Shown: positions 1 to 8,895 of the stretch, piece after piece
Layout of the letters: each line of letters starts with the position of its first letter
Numbering within the stretch: position 1 is the first letter of the stretch
Origin: CAYJHC01 sp964369465
Lineage (GTDB): Bacteria > Bacillota > Clostridia > Peptostreptococcales > Anaerovoracaceae
NCBI GenBank assembly: GCA_964369465.1
Contig: CAYJEX010000001.1
Location: forward strand, 92,874 to 156,873
Length of the DNA: 64,000 nt
Direction: 5' to 3'
The notes under the pieces: model-generated
Seen by the model: only the letters and a program-made list of their open reading frames with translations
The model's database searches: none
What the model was told of the DNA's origin: nothing
Translations under genes and position numbers: made by a program

Positions 1-71
1 GCTATAACTACAATAACTTCGATTAGAGTAAAACCCTTTCTACTCTTGGCTTTTTTCATTATTTTTTTCAT
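1..71 (-). CDS. Type IV prepilin-like protein (partial, N-terminus only)
   Basis: Only the first 23 codons lie inside the window. They read a short Lys-rich leader followed by K-G-F-T-L-I-E-V-I-V-V-I-A, the class III prepilin signal: cleavage is expected between Gly13 and Phe14, with Glu5 of the mature protein conserved. A GGGAGG ribosome site at 78-83 sits six bases before the ATG. The gene follows pilB and pilT in the same direction, so it is probably a major or minor pilin or pseudopilin of that system. Which pilin it is cannot be decided from 23 residues. Confidence 0.8.
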   Translation of the reverse strand, partial: MKKIMKKAKSRKGFTLIEVIVVI

Positions 72-163
72 AAATTTCCTCCCTTAAAAATAATTTACCT
101 ATTTTATCACAATTTAATTTTTTATAATTTTGAAAAATTAAATAGTTACCTGTTTTAAGCGAA

Positions 164-1213
164 TTACATCTGTGATTCTAAGTCTTTTTTGTCATCAGAT
201 TTCTTCATTGCTTCTTCTCTTGTGATTAATCCTGCTCTCACAAGTTCTGCCATATACTTATTCAATGTACACATTCCAACTTTGCCATTAGTTTGCATGG
301 TCGATGGTAGGTGATGTGCTTTTCCTTCTCTAATTTGGTTAAGCGCACCATCAGTTCCCACCAATATTTCAAATGCAGCTTGTCTTCCCTCTCCCGATGC
401 TAGGGGTATTAGTTGCTGTGAAACGATTCCTTTTAATGTGTTTGCAAGTTGCATTCTAATCTGTGCTTGGCTATGTGGTGGAAAAACATCAATTATCCTG
501 TCCACCGTGCTTGCTGCCGATGTTGTGTGCAATGTAGATAATACCAAGTGTCCCGTTTCCGCAGCCGTAACAGCTGCCGCTATAGTCTCAAGGTCTCTCA
601 TCTCTCCAACAAGTATTACATCTGGATCCTCTCTGAGCGCGCTTTTGAGTGATGCTGCAAACCCTGTTGTATCCTCTCCTAATTCTCTTTGATGCACTAA
701 TGATTTTTTGTGGTTATGCACGTATTCAATAGGATCTTCTATTGTTATAATATGACTATTTCTCGTCTGATTTATATGGTCAATCATAGCTGCAAGCGTT
801 GTTGATTTACCACTTCCTGTTGGCCCTGTGATTAGAACTAATCCTCTTGGTTCTTCCGCAAATGATTTAATCACGCTTGGAATGTTTAGTTCTTCAAACG
901 TAGGAATATAATTATTTAGCAATCTAATTGCCGCTGCTAGTTTTCCCTTTTGTTTATACACATTTATTCTTTGCCTTTCCCCCGTAGGAAGTTCATTGGC
1001 AAAATCTAAATCTGATCCTTCTTCAAGTTTTTCTTTTTGCTTTTCTGTAAGAATGCTCATTATTATTTCTTCTATTTCATTCTCACCTAACACAATAGGG
1101 CTTTCTACTATACTTCCGTCTTTTCTGAAAAATGGGTTTTGCCCGTATGTCAAATGGACATCACTACATTTATTATCCCTAGCTAGCTTTACTATTTGAT
1201 TATATTTTTCCAT
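164..1213 (-). CDS. pilT: PilT, type IV pilus retraction ATPase
   Basis: Hexameric cytoplasmic ATPase that powers pilus retraction and hence twitching. The 349 residues match the usual PilT length. Walker A is GPTGSGKST at residues 130-138. The Asp box and Walker B region (REDPDVILVGEMRD) follow near 193-206, then the His box around TGHLVLSTLHT, and the family AFEILVGT segment is present. A GGAGAG ribosome site precedes the ATG. It lies 58 bp downstream of pilB on the same strand and just upstream of a prepilin gene, so the three are probably one pilus operon. Its presence argues for retractile pili rather than a plain type II secretion or competence pseudopilus. Confidence 0.93.
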   Translation of the reverse strand: MEKYNQIVKLARDNKCSDVHLTYGQNPFFRKDGSIVESPIVLGENEIEEIIMSILTEKQKEKLEEGSDLDFANELPTGERQRINVYKQKGKLAAAIRLLNNYIPTFEELNIPSVIKSFAEEPRGLVLITGPTGSGKSTTLAAMIDHINQTRNSHIITIEDPIEYVHNHKKSLVHQRELGEDTTGFAASLKSALREDPDVILVGEMRDLETIAAAVTAAETGHLVLSTLHTTSAASTVDRIIDVFPPHSQAQIRMQLANTLKGIVSQQLIPLASGEGRQAAFEILVGTDGALNQIREGKAHHLPSTMQTNGKVGMCTLNKYMAELVRAGLITREEAMKKSDDKKDLESQM

Positions 1214-1271
1214 TTATCTCTCCTCACAACAATTTGGTTTTCTATCAATTTGCTAGATTCAATTTTATAAT

Positions 1272-2960
1272 CTATTTTATGCTTTTAGTTGAACCTGAAA
1301 ATGCTGCCTGCTTGAAGAATTCCTCTAATGTAGTCTCTCCATTATTTACAAGTTCCATAATATGGCTAGCAAGAAGTCTAAGTCCTCCTTCTTTAGTTGC
1401 GTGCTCATATAACTTTGCAACCGGTTCTTTTGCGCTTATCATCTTTCTCATCTTGCTATCTATTTCTAAAATTTCATGAACTGCTGTTCTTCCTCTATAT
1501 CCTGTATTGTTACACTGTATACAGCCTTTACCTTTGAACAGTTTTATTCCTTTAGGTAAAAACAATAATTCGTCTTCGGTTGGCTTATACACTTCTTTGC
1601 AATGAACACATATTTTTCTTACTAGTCTTTGTGCAACTACTCCTACTAGAGAGTTGGCTATCATATATGACTCTATTCCCATATCCTCCAATCTGATAAT
1701 AGCCCTTATTGCATCATTCGTATGTAGTGTCGAAAATACTAAGTGTCCTGTAAGCGCTGCGGATACTGCAACCGATGCCGTCTCCGAGTCTCTCGTTTCC
1801 CCTACAAGTATTACATCTGGGTCTTGTCTCAATAGAGCTCTTAGTCCTGTATCAAATGTTAGTCCAGCTTGTGGATTAACTTGTGTTTGATTAACTCTTT
1901 CTATGTTTTTTTCTACAGGATCTTCTATTGTAGAGATGTTAATATTTTTCTTTGCCATTTTCTCTATCATCATATATAGCGTAGTAGTCTTTCCACTTCC
2001 TGTTGGTCCTGTAATAAGAACGATTCCATATGGATTTTTGAGTATTCTATTTATTTTTTTGAAGTTTTCATCGTTCATTCCATATTGGTCTGAGTGATCT
2101 AGCTCTTTTGCTTGCGACAAAAATCTAAGAACAAGCTTTTCTCCATATACCGTTGGCATAGATGAAACACGGACGCTTATATTTTCTTTTCCTATTGATA
2201 ATTTAAAGTTTCCATCTTGAGGAAGCCTCTTTTCTGCGATGTCTAGCCCTGCAATAATTTTAATTCTCGTTGCAACTTGAGGCCCTAGCACTTCATCAAT
2301 CTCCATATGATCCATAAGTTCTCCATCTATACGAAGTCTTATCTTGATACAGTGCTCAAAAGGTTCAAAGTGAACATCCGAACTTCCTTCACTATGTGCT
2401 TTTAGTATAATAGAGTTGATAAGGTTTATTACAGGAGAGTCACTTTCTTCATTAGCAATCGAAACAATCGTTTCTTCTTTTTCAATTGTTTCACTAACTT
2501 TATTAGCTGCTTTTTGTGCATTAATGGACGCGTACGCTTTGTTAATCTCTGACATAATTTGCTCTTCTGTAGCAATTTGAATGTTACATACTCCATTAAT
2601 TAATGTTTTTATATCTTCAATCCCATACAAATCCAACGGGTCCGCTACTGCAATGTTAACTAACATTCCTTGTTTGCTATATGCTATCGCTTTGTATTTT
2701 ACGCAAAAATTTTGTGGTATTAACTCCACTGCCTCTATATCTATGTTTATATTATCAAGGTCAATAATGTCTAGATTCAATCTCTGTGAGAGCGCTTGCA
2801 AAACTTGTTCTTGGCTTACAAGTCCTTCGGCCACTAAAAGCTCCCCAAGTCTTCTTGATCCGCCTTTTTCTTTTTCTTCCTGCATTGCTTTTTCAATCTG
2901 CTCTGTTGTGATAATCCCTTTTTGAACTAGGATATCACCCAATCTAAGTACAGCTGACAT
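1272..2960 (-). CDS. pilB: PilB/GspE-family pilus assembly ATPase
   Basis: Cytoplasmic motor ATPase for type IV pilus extension. It has an N-terminal GspE_N (MshEN-type) domain over about residues 1-140 and a linker. The ATPase domain carries Walker A GPTGSGKTT (318-326), the Asp and Walker B boxes (DPDVILVGETRD, about 380-391) and the His box. The zinc tetracysteine typical of PilB/GspE is complete at Cys451, Cys454, Cys480 and Cys483. Length 562 is normal for PilB. An AGAAAGGA site lies ahead of the ATG. It is the first gene of the pilus block seen here. GspE of a type II system is the alternative, but pilT next door favours PilB. Confidence 0.92.
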   Translation of the reverse strand: MSAVLRLGDILVQKGIITTEQIEKAMQEEKEKGGSRRLGELLVAEGLVSQEQVLQALSQRLNLDIIDLDNINIDIEAVELIPQNFCVKYKAIAYSKQGMLVNIAVADPLDLYGIEDIKTLINGVCNIQIATEEQIMSEINKAYASINAQKAANKVSETIEKEETIVSIANEESDSPVINLINSIILKAHSEGSSDVHFEPFEHCIKIRLRIDGELMDHMEIDEVLGPQVATRIKIIAGLDIAEKRLPQDGNFKLSIGKENISVRVSSMPTVYGEKLVLRFLSQAKELDHSDQYGMNDENFKKINRILKNPYGIVLITGPTGSGKTTTLYMMIEKMAKKNINISTIEDPVEKNIERVNQTQVNPQAGLTFDTGLRALLRQDPDVILVGETRDSETASVAVSAALTGHLVFSTLHTNDAIRAIIRLEDMGIESYMIANSLVGVVAQRLVRKICVHCKEVYKPTEDELLFLPKGIKLFKGKGCIQCNNTGYRGRTAVHEILEIDSKMRKMISAKEPVAKLYEHATKEGGLRLLASHIMELVNNGETTLEEFFKQAAFSGSTKSIK

Positions 2961-3088
2961 AGTCTACTTTCCTTTCTCTAAATTAAGCCTGTAAAGAATA
3001 ACTAATTCTATGCTCTATTCCTTCGGTCTTGCGTCCGTTTTGTTTATTCCTTTACTATTACTTCACTATACAGGAGCCTCTCCCCATA

Positions 3089-4468
3089 TTATAAATTAAC
3101 TTTCAAACTTTTTTCTAAAAGTCTAATTGCGCCATCCCTATGTTTTCTTGATAAAACTCCTATTGACGCCATTATATAATCTTTGTCAATAAGGATTTCT
3201 GTGCCTTCCGGTGGTGATAGCATCATCCCTCCGCAATTTGCTTTTCCTATTTTTTCTAAAATCTTCTTCCCCTTTGGAAGTTTTACTAAAGCTCCACCAG
3301 TTCCAATTATATATTTGACTTGCGTAAGATCTTTTCCTTCTGCAATCGTTGCTCTTCCCGACGGGCCATACACGTACCTTAATGTTCCCGCATGTCTTTC
3401 CATCGCTCTAAGTACGGCCTCTTCTGTTAGCCGTTGAACAAACTTTATTTCATTTTCATTTTTAGGAATTGACGAGTAACTTTCGAACACCTCATCAAAC
3501 TTTATTCCTTCTTTTTCTAATTCTTCACAGAGCTTTTCTCTGCCTATATTCTCAATTATTTTTTCTCTATTTATGTATACCCCTAAATCTCCTTCTACAG
3601 TCCTTTTCGCTTTTGGTTCGGGGTTAACTAAAAGTCTTGATACTTGATCTGAATCCTCTGCAACTGAATGAATATCTGTTGTAGCTCCACCTACATCAAT
3701 CACCACAACATTTCCTATACATTCATTAAGTAATTTCGCACATTCCATAACTGCCCCTGGTGTCGGAATTATTGACCCGCTTACAAGTTCTCTCACATGC
3801 TCCATCCCTGGCGCATATATAATATGCTCTTCAAAAACTTCTTGTATTACTTTTCTGCATGGTTCAACGCATAGTTGGTCTATTTTAGGATAGACATTTT
3901 CCACAATATATAGTTTGATGCCTGTCTCTTCAAAAAGAAGTTTTATTTCTTCCTGGTTCTCAATGTTGCCTGCATATATCAAAGGTACTGTCATGTTCAT
4001 AGATTTCAGAAGTTCAGCATTATATATAGCTGTTTCTCTTTCTCCAAAATCTACTCCTCCTGCTAGAAGAATTATATTAGGGTTAATCTCTTTTATTTTA
4101 TTAAGATCTGTTCTTCTAAGTTTTCCTGCCGTAATATAATGAATTATTCCTCCCGCACCAAGTGCCGCTTCTCTCGCTGCCTTTGCCGTCATATCATAAA
4201 CTAACCCGTGAACCGTCATTTTTAGTCCACCTGCAGCAGATGATGTTGCAAACATTTCTTTGTATTGAAAATCTTTTTTGTTAATTTCTTTTTTTGTGCA
4301 TAGATTTTCAATGGCGTTGTTTAGGCCTATTCGCACATCGCCTTCTAATACAGTTGTAGGAGCCTGGCCTTGTCCCCAAAAAAACGGTTCTTTTGTATCT
4401 ATATTTGAAAATGCATTAACAACTGTAGTTGTTGATCCTATTTCTGCTACTAAAACGTCTATTATCAT
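3089..4468 (-). CDS. GlmL/MutL-family accessory protein for B12-dependent mutases
   Basis: The 459-residue protein has the actin/Hsp70-like ATPase fold signs of the GlmL/MutL family: VAEIGSTTTVVNAF at the N-terminus, VVVIDVGGATTDIHSV in the middle and YIIGTGGALVKLP near the C-terminus. Members sit beside glutamate mutase (glmS/glmE) or the ornithine mutase genes (oraS/oraE) and are thought to be reactivating chaperones for adenosylcobalamin enzymes. No mutase gene is adjacent; the only likely client in the window is OraS-OraE at about 58.6-61.2 kb. Its neighbours are pilus genes on one side and the HD-protein operon on the other. The family call is firm; the client is inferred. Confidence 0.85.
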   Translation of the reverse strand: MIIDVLVAEIGSTTTVVNAFSNIDTKEPFFWGQGQAPTTVLEGDVRIGLNNAIENLCTKKEINKKDFQYKEMFATSSAAGGLKMTVHGLVYDMTAKAAREAALGAGGIIHYITAGKLRRTDLNKIKEINPNIILLAGGVDFGERETAIYNAELLKSMNMTVPLIYAGNIENQEEIKLLFEETGIKLYIVENVYPKIDQLCVEPCRKVIQEVFEEHIIYAPGMEHVRELVSGSIIPTPGAVMECAKLLNECIGNVVVIDVGGATTDIHSVAEDSDQVSRLLVNPEPKAKRTVEGDLGVYINREKIIENIGREKLCEELEKEGIKFDEVFESYSSIPKNENEIKFVQRLTEEAVLRAMERHAGTLRYVYGPSGRATIAEGKDLTQVKYIIGTGGALVKLPKGKKILEKIGKANCGGMMLSPPEGTEILIDKDYIMASIGVLSRKHRDGAIRLLEKSLKVNL

Positions 4469-4517
4469 TTAGTCCCCTTCTACTCTATACTAATTATAAC
4501 ATAAACTGGCAAAAATG

Positions 4518-4532
4518 AAGGTTTTTGACCTT
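4518..4532 (-). terminator. Weak hairpin with T-run, possible terminator of the HD-protein operon
   Basis: Read on the minus strand, AAGGT pairs with ACCTT across a five-base loop and is followed by CATTTTTG. It lies downstream of the HD-protein gene and upstream of the GlmL-like gene. The stem has only five base pairs, so read-through into the GlmL-like gene is quite possible. Confidence 0.3.
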
Positions 4533-4593
4533 TTTTTTGTTAAATTTTCTTCATATTAGCGAGTTTTACAAAGTTTTGTCAACATACATTAGG

Positions 4594-4648
4594 GATTTTC
4601 ACTATATATACTTTATTTTTAGAGATTTTCACTATATATACTTTATTT
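4594..4648. repeat. Two-copy 30-bp tandem repeat
   Basis: The 25-base unit, GATTTTCACTATATATACTT followed by TATTT, occurs at 4594-4618 and again at 4624-4648, giving a 30-bp period. The second copy covers the stop codon and last bases of the HD-protein gene. Nothing in the sequence shows a function; slipped-strand duplication is the simplest origin. Confidence 0.8.
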
Positions 4649-5173
4649 CTGCTGATTTATGCTTGTTTCAATATTTGTCATCATGCCCTTTTTTTCAATA
4701 TCTTCTATATATTCTTTTATTTGTTTTTCAATTACTGCGATTTTTTTTTCGATATTTTCTATATTTCTATTTTTTTCAATAACGTATTTCATCCTCTTTT
4801 CTATCCCTACAAATTTGTCTTCTAAAACCAGTCTGTCTCCTAAGCAAAATATTGCCATTTCATCTATGTGCCCTTTTACAAATTCGTATTTCATATGTCC
4901 TTGTATTAATTTTGCAAGTTCACTGTATCCCAAACTATTCAAAACTTCTGCACATTTTTCTCCATGGTTTTCCTCAACTCTTAGCATATCGTGAAGAAGT
5001 CCCGCAGCTTCTATCATTTCTAAGTTTAACGTATATCCATTACAATTTAGTTGTTTGGCAATTGCTACTCCTACATTTGCGACTGCTAAGCAATGTCTTT
5101 TTACTCTTTCTGGTGTGTTATATTCTCCTAACAGTTCTAAGCATTTTTGCCTATTGGGGATGGTGTTTCTCAT
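4643..5173 (-). CDS. HD-domain phosphohydrolase-like protein
   Basis: The 176-residue soluble protein has an HD metal-binding pattern: His27, the His61-Asp62 pair in GLLHDML, His70 and a later Asp113 in CLGDRLVLED. HD domains of this type hydrolyse phosphate esters or nucleotides; the substrate here is unknown. The last 50 residues are Ile/Glu/Lys-rich and probably form a coiled coil. It is the seventh and last gene of the minus-strand operon, 26 bp after the NTP transferase-phosphatase fusion. HD proteins occur with MobA-like transferases in molybdenum hydroxylase maturation clusters, which fits this place. The end of the gene lies in a tandem repeat, so the C-terminus may vary between strains. 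Confidence 0.7.
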   Translation of the reverse strand: MRNTIPNRQKCLELLGEYNTPERVKRHCLAVANVGVAIAKQLNCNGYTLNLEMIEAAGLLHDMLRVEENHGEKCAEVLNSLGYSELAKLIQGHMKYEFVKGHIDEMAIFCLGDRLVLEDKFVGIEKRMKYVIEKNRNIENIEKKIAVIEKQIKEYIEDIEKKGMMTNIETSINQQK

Positions 5174-5199
5174 TTACAAGTTCCTTTTATTAATCTCAA

Positions 5200-6822
5200 T
5201 TACACTTGATTTTCTATTTTATTTCTTTCATCACATGTGATAATCATGTATTGTCCACATTCCACTTGCGACGACATCATTTTCTCTTTTTCATCGCTAG
5301 TTTCTTTCTCCACTTCTTCAATTATCCTGTCGTCTTTTTGTGTATCCGCCTTTTCGTTCGCAAGAATTTTTTCATCTTGTGGTTCGTTTATATTTGCTCG
5401 TTTTCTTCTACTTTCTATTTCTTCTTGTGTTTGTGGGCTCCACTTGCTATCGCTTATCTTTTCTTCCACCTTATTCCATTCAAGTAATTCTTCTCTCTTT
5501 TCAAAGTGTCTTCTCCTTGTTTCTTTTTTTCTGAACTCAAACATTTCGACATTTTCTGTCATTTCACTATCCGTTAAGATTTCTTCAAGGATTTTAATTA
5601 CACCTTTATGACTTACAATGATTATGTCTTTTTTCTTGTCGTTTTCCAGAATTTCCCTTAGTCCTTTTTCCACTCTATATCTTAAATCATAAAAATTCTC
5701 ACTTTGTCCTGGTGGTTTATATCTCAAAATATGTCTACCTCTAAGGCGGTATTCATACGGGTACTTTCTCTTTATCTTGCTAATTAATTCCCCATCCCAT
5801 TCTCCAAGCGATATTTCTTTAAATTGGTCGATTAAAACAATTTCTTCTATTTGTAGTTCTTGTTTTAAAATATCAGCTGTCATTTTGGCTCTAAGCAATG
5901 GACTAGTATATACTGTATTTGTTTTAAATTCGTAAGTTTTTAGTGTTGATGCTGCACTTTTTACTTCTTGCCTTCCAGCGTTACTCATTGGTCTATCCGT
6001 TTGCCCTAGAAAAATTTTTCCCTTGCTAGGAACAATGCTCCCATGTCTAAACAATATGAATTTTCTTCCTTTTGCAAGTTCTTTTATGTCCTTCTCCCTT
6101 TTCTTTTGTTGCTTATACTCTAGTATTTTTTTGTAATCTTCTTCGGTGTCCATATCAAGTATGACTCTTTCGTCATTAACTTCAATAAATTTTACTCCTA
6201 GAAAATTATCGTATGTGATTTTATTAAGCCCTTGCTTTCCTTTTTTGCTAATTGCTTCTCCAAATAATCTCTTTGGCAAATATAATGGATGCCCCTTTTT
6301 TCCTTTATATGTTGGAACTATTATTGAAGCATCTATTTCTTTTTTCTCTTTTAAATCTTCGATTGATTCCTCTATTAGTTTTTGGATGACATCGGCCTTT
6401 ATTAAGGGAATATCTACTGGGAAAATAAACACTCCATTTATTATTTCTTGTTGTTTTATTTCTTCATTTGCTTCCATAATTGTATAGCTATCTATAACGG
6501 TTCTATTTAGTTTAAACCTTGGCCCCCGTTTAATATTTTTCTTGGGCATCATAGATTTCAATGCCGCTCTAACCGAAGAAATCATTCCCTCGTCAAAATC
6601 TTCGTTGTATACTTCCTCAACGATTCCTCCTACAAAAGGTTTCAGCTCTTCTCTTTTATATCCTGTCACAAGAAGAATTCTATCTATTTCTGTCTTTTTG
6701 ATTTCGTCAATTATTCCTTGAACAGCTGGTTTTCCTTCTACTTCTAACGTCGGTTTAAATTTATGCATTCTACTTGAGTAACCTGCTGCCAGAACAATTG
6801 CAATCTTTTTATTATTGCCCAT
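5200..6822 (-). CDS. MobA-like NTP transferase fused to histidine phosphatase
   Basis: Two enzymes in one 540-residue chain. Residues 1-245 are a MocA/MobA-type nucleotidyltransferase: LAAGYSSRM at 11-19, FKPTL, the metal-binding PVDIPLI at 135-141 and DMDTEEDY at 223-230. Such domains attach CMP or GMP to molybdopterin. Residues 254-440 are a histidine phosphatase with the catalytic RHG at 259-261, related to alpha-ribazole phosphatase (CobC). A charged insertion of about 40 residues (91-130) interrupts the transferase, and the last 90 residues are a Glu/Lys-rich tail unlike either family. It resembles the DVU_1551-type transferase (name recalled). It probably completes or processes the cofactor of the divergent MOP enzyme; the phosphatase substrate is unknown. 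Confidence 0.8.
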   Translation of the reverse strand: MGNNKKIAIVLAAGYSSRMHKFKPTLEVEGKPAVQGIIDEIKKTEIDRILLVTGYKREELKPFVGGIVEEVYNEDFDEGMISSVRAALKSMMPKKNIKRGPRFKLNRTVIDSYTIMEANEEIKQQEIINGVFIFPVDIPLIKADVIQKLIEESIEDLKEKKEIDASIIVPTYKGKKGHPLYLPKRLFGEAISKKGKQGLNKITYDNFLGVKFIEVNDERVILDMDTEEDYKKILEYKQQKKREKDIKELAKGRKFILFRHGSIVPSKGKIFLGQTDRPMSNAGRQEVKSAASTLKTYEFKTNTVYTSPLLRAKMTADILKQELQIEEIVLIDQFKEISLGEWDGELISKIKRKYPYEYRLRGRHILRYKPPGQSENFYDLRYRVEKGLREILENDKKKDIIIVSHKGVIKILEEILTDSEMTENVEMFEFRKKETRRRHFEKREELLEWNKVEEKISDSKWSPQTQEEIESRRKRANINEPQDEKILANEKADTQKDDRIIEEVEKETSDEKEKMMSSQVECGQYMIITCDERNKIENQV

Positions 6823-6869
6823 ATTTCTCTCTTCCTTTATTATAAGTCTTGTTTCCTGTTACGTAGCTA

Positions 6870-7700
6870 CTATTTTTCTTTGTTCTTTTGCGCTCTTACT
6901 TTTATCATTTCTGCCACTATGCTTATTCCAATTTCTTCAGGCGTTTCTGCAGAAATGTTTTCTCCTATCGGTGTATATACTTTTCTCAATTTTTCCATAT
7001 TAGCTCCTTCAGCTTCAAGCATATCGTATAGTAAAGCTGTTTTTTTTCTGCTACCTATCATTCCAATATACGCATTCTTTTGTTTGATAGCTTCCTCTAC
7101 CACTTCTTTATCTCCTAAATGACCTCTTGTAACTATGACAATATAACTATCCTCATCTGTTTCAATCCCTTCAAATGATTTATCAAAGCTTTCTATTACT
7201 TTTACTTCCGTAGCTTCTTTGAAGTTTTCCCTATTTGCAAAGTCTTTTCTATCATCAATTACTATCGTTTCAAAATCGACGTATCTAAGAAGAGGTTCTA
7301 AGGCTTGTCCTACATGCCCCGCTCCAAAAATATATGCCTTTCCTCTAGGCATTAACTCTTCTAAATTTTCGTATTGTTCCCCTTTTCCGACATATGCAAT
7401 TTCAACCGTTGCTTCTCCACCACATCCCATATCTATCGCATCTTGCTCTTCGGTGTTTAATTTAAATAGAACTGTTTTTTTCTTAGCTTTTGTTGAAAAA
7501 GCCTCCTTGCATAGCAATTCTGTCTCTGCCTCTATTCTTCCCCCACCAACAGTGCCTTCCCTCATGCCATTCGCTGCAATCACCATCACTGCTCCTTCTT
7601 TTCTTGGTGCAGATCCATTCGTTTCTACAACTCTTCCAACCACAAATTCTTCGTTCATATCTTCTAGTTTTTTTATAAAATGTCCTGCTTTATTTAACAT
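6870..7700 (-). CDS. XdhC/CoxI family molybdenum hydroxylase maturation protein
   Basis: XdhC proteins bind molybdenum cofactor and help insert the sulfurated form into xanthine dehydrogenase-type enzymes. The N-terminal XdhC_CoxI region carries NGSAPRKEGAVMV, the EGTVGGGRIEAE loop and Gly92-Cys-Gly-Gly95. A Rossmann domain follows with GAGHVG at 126-131 and a later MIGSRKKTALL segment typical of the family. The 276 residues are full length. It is the fifth gene of the minus-strand operon, 43 bp after the CoA-ligase-like gene, which ties that operon to the MOP-type hydroxylase transcribed in the opposite direction. Confidence 0.88.
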   Translation of the reverse strand: MLNKAGHFIKKLEDMNEEFVVGRVVETNGSAPRKEGAVMVIAANGMREGTVGGGRIEAETELLCKEAFSTKAKKKTVLFKLNTEEQDAIDMGCGGEATVEIAYVGKGEQYENLEELMPRGKAYIFGAGHVGQALEPLLRYVDFETIVIDDRKDFANRENFKEATEVKVIESFDKSFEGIETDEDSYIVIVTRGHLGDKEVVEEAIKQKNAYIGMIGSRKKTALLYDMLEAEGANMEKLRKVYTPIGENISAETPEEIGISIVAEMIKVRAQKNKEK

Positions 7701-7743
7701 TTTTCCCCTCTCTTTTCCCTTTGTATAAATTTCTTTTTCAAAC

Positions 7744-8859
7744 CTAATTGTAAAAATTCATTCCCTTTTTTTCTTTTCTATCTTTCACTTTATCTAATCT
7801 TTTTAAGTAGCTCCCACACTTGCACGGTTCTTTTATCCATCTCGAGATATCTCCTGTTCTATATCTTATAAAAGGCATCCCTTTTCTTGTAAGTGTTGTA
7901 AAGACTACTTCTCCCCACTTTCCATCTTCCACTAATTCTCCTGTCATTGGGTCTATGATTTCAAAGTATAAATCCGCTTCTCTTGGATGGTATCCTTCTA
8001 CCATATGACAGCTTACCGCTCCACCTAATCCCATTTCTGTGCTTCCATAATGTTCGAACACTTTGCATCCAAATAGAGAATTTGCCTTTTTTGTCAAAAC
8101 ATCAGAAACATATTCGGCGCTTAATAACATCGTTTTGAGTTTTATCTCTTTTTCTTTTGAAATTTCTCTTGTCATCTCTTCAATTTGAGTTGGAGTTGCA
8201 ACAATCGATGTTATTTTTTCCTTCTCTATCAGTGTTATTATCTCTTGCCATTTCCCTTTTTTTTGTAAAGGGCCTATGGCATATACCTTCGCCCCCATCC
8301 TTTCAACTCCAATCCTAAGAAGATCCCCTATTGATGTTGGTGTTGAACATGGCATCAATATCAAAAGCCTATCCTCGCTACCAATCAAATTTTTCATTCC
8401 ATTATGAAAAAAATCTATTGTAAGTTCTTGATCTTCCTCTGTAAAATAAACTCTTTTGGGCTTGCCTGTGCTTCCACTTGTTTTTAGCGAAATCAGGTTA
8501 TTAGGCATTGTGTATGAGGGAACAGTTACAACTCTACTTATTTGTCCTTGAGAAACACAAAGTAGTTTTTCATCACAGTCACTTTCGTCTATAAAGGGTA
8601 TATTTTGGATGTCATTCATTGATGTTATTTTATTTTCATCTATTTTTCTTAAATGGTTTCTATAAAAAGGCGAGTTTTCTTTTGCGAAATATATTGTGGT
8701 TTTTATTCTTTCAAGTTGATATCTTTCAATCTTTTCTCTTATGCTCTTTCTTTCGTCTAATTTCGTTTTTATTGCATTGAGAAAAGAAGGTGGGTCGCCT
8801 TGCTCTATTTTATCTAATATCCATGTATCCATCGGTCTTTCATTTATAAAATTTTTCAT
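7744..8859 (-). CDS. PaaK-like AMP-dependent CoA ligase homologue, C-terminally short
   Basis: An acyl-adenylate-forming enzyme of the phenylacetate-CoA ligase type. It has the P-loop LKTSGSTGKPKRVYF near residue 130, the EHYGSTEMGLGG adenine-site motif and the YRTGDISRW motif. Family members activate a carboxylic acid with ATP and pass it to CoA. At 371 residues it ends shortly after the hinge region with a basic tail, so most of the mobile C-terminal domain used for the thioester step is absent. It may stop at the acyl-adenylate or work with a partner. Homologues occur in the DVU_1553 position of the Desulfovibrio cluster (recalled). The substrate is unknown. Confidence 0.75.
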   Translation of the reverse strand: MKNFINERPMDTWILDKIEQGDPPSFLNAIKTKLDERKSIREKIERYQLERIKTTIYFAKENSPFYRNHLRKIDENKITSMNDIQNIPFIDESDCDEKLLCVSQGQISRVVTVPSYTMPNNLISLKTSGSTGKPKRVYFTEEDQELTIDFFHNGMKNLIGSEDRLLILMPCSTPTSIGDLLRIGVERMGAKVYAIGPLQKKGKWQEIITLIEKEKITSIVATPTQIEEMTREISKEKEIKLKTMLLSAEYVSDVLTKKANSLFGCKVFEHYGSTEMGLGGAVSCHMVEGYHPREADLYFEIIDPMTGELVEDGKWGEVVFTTLTRKGMPFIRYRTGDISRWIKEPCKCGSYLKRLDKVKDRKEKKGMNFYN

Positions 8860-8895
8860 TTTTCGCCCTACATTCTTCTTTTCCCATCCATATAT

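Noticed and set aside
4594..4648. Direct repeats considered as the start of a CRISPR array
   Set aside because: There are only two copies, the gap is five bases, there is no spacer diversity and no cas genes are present.
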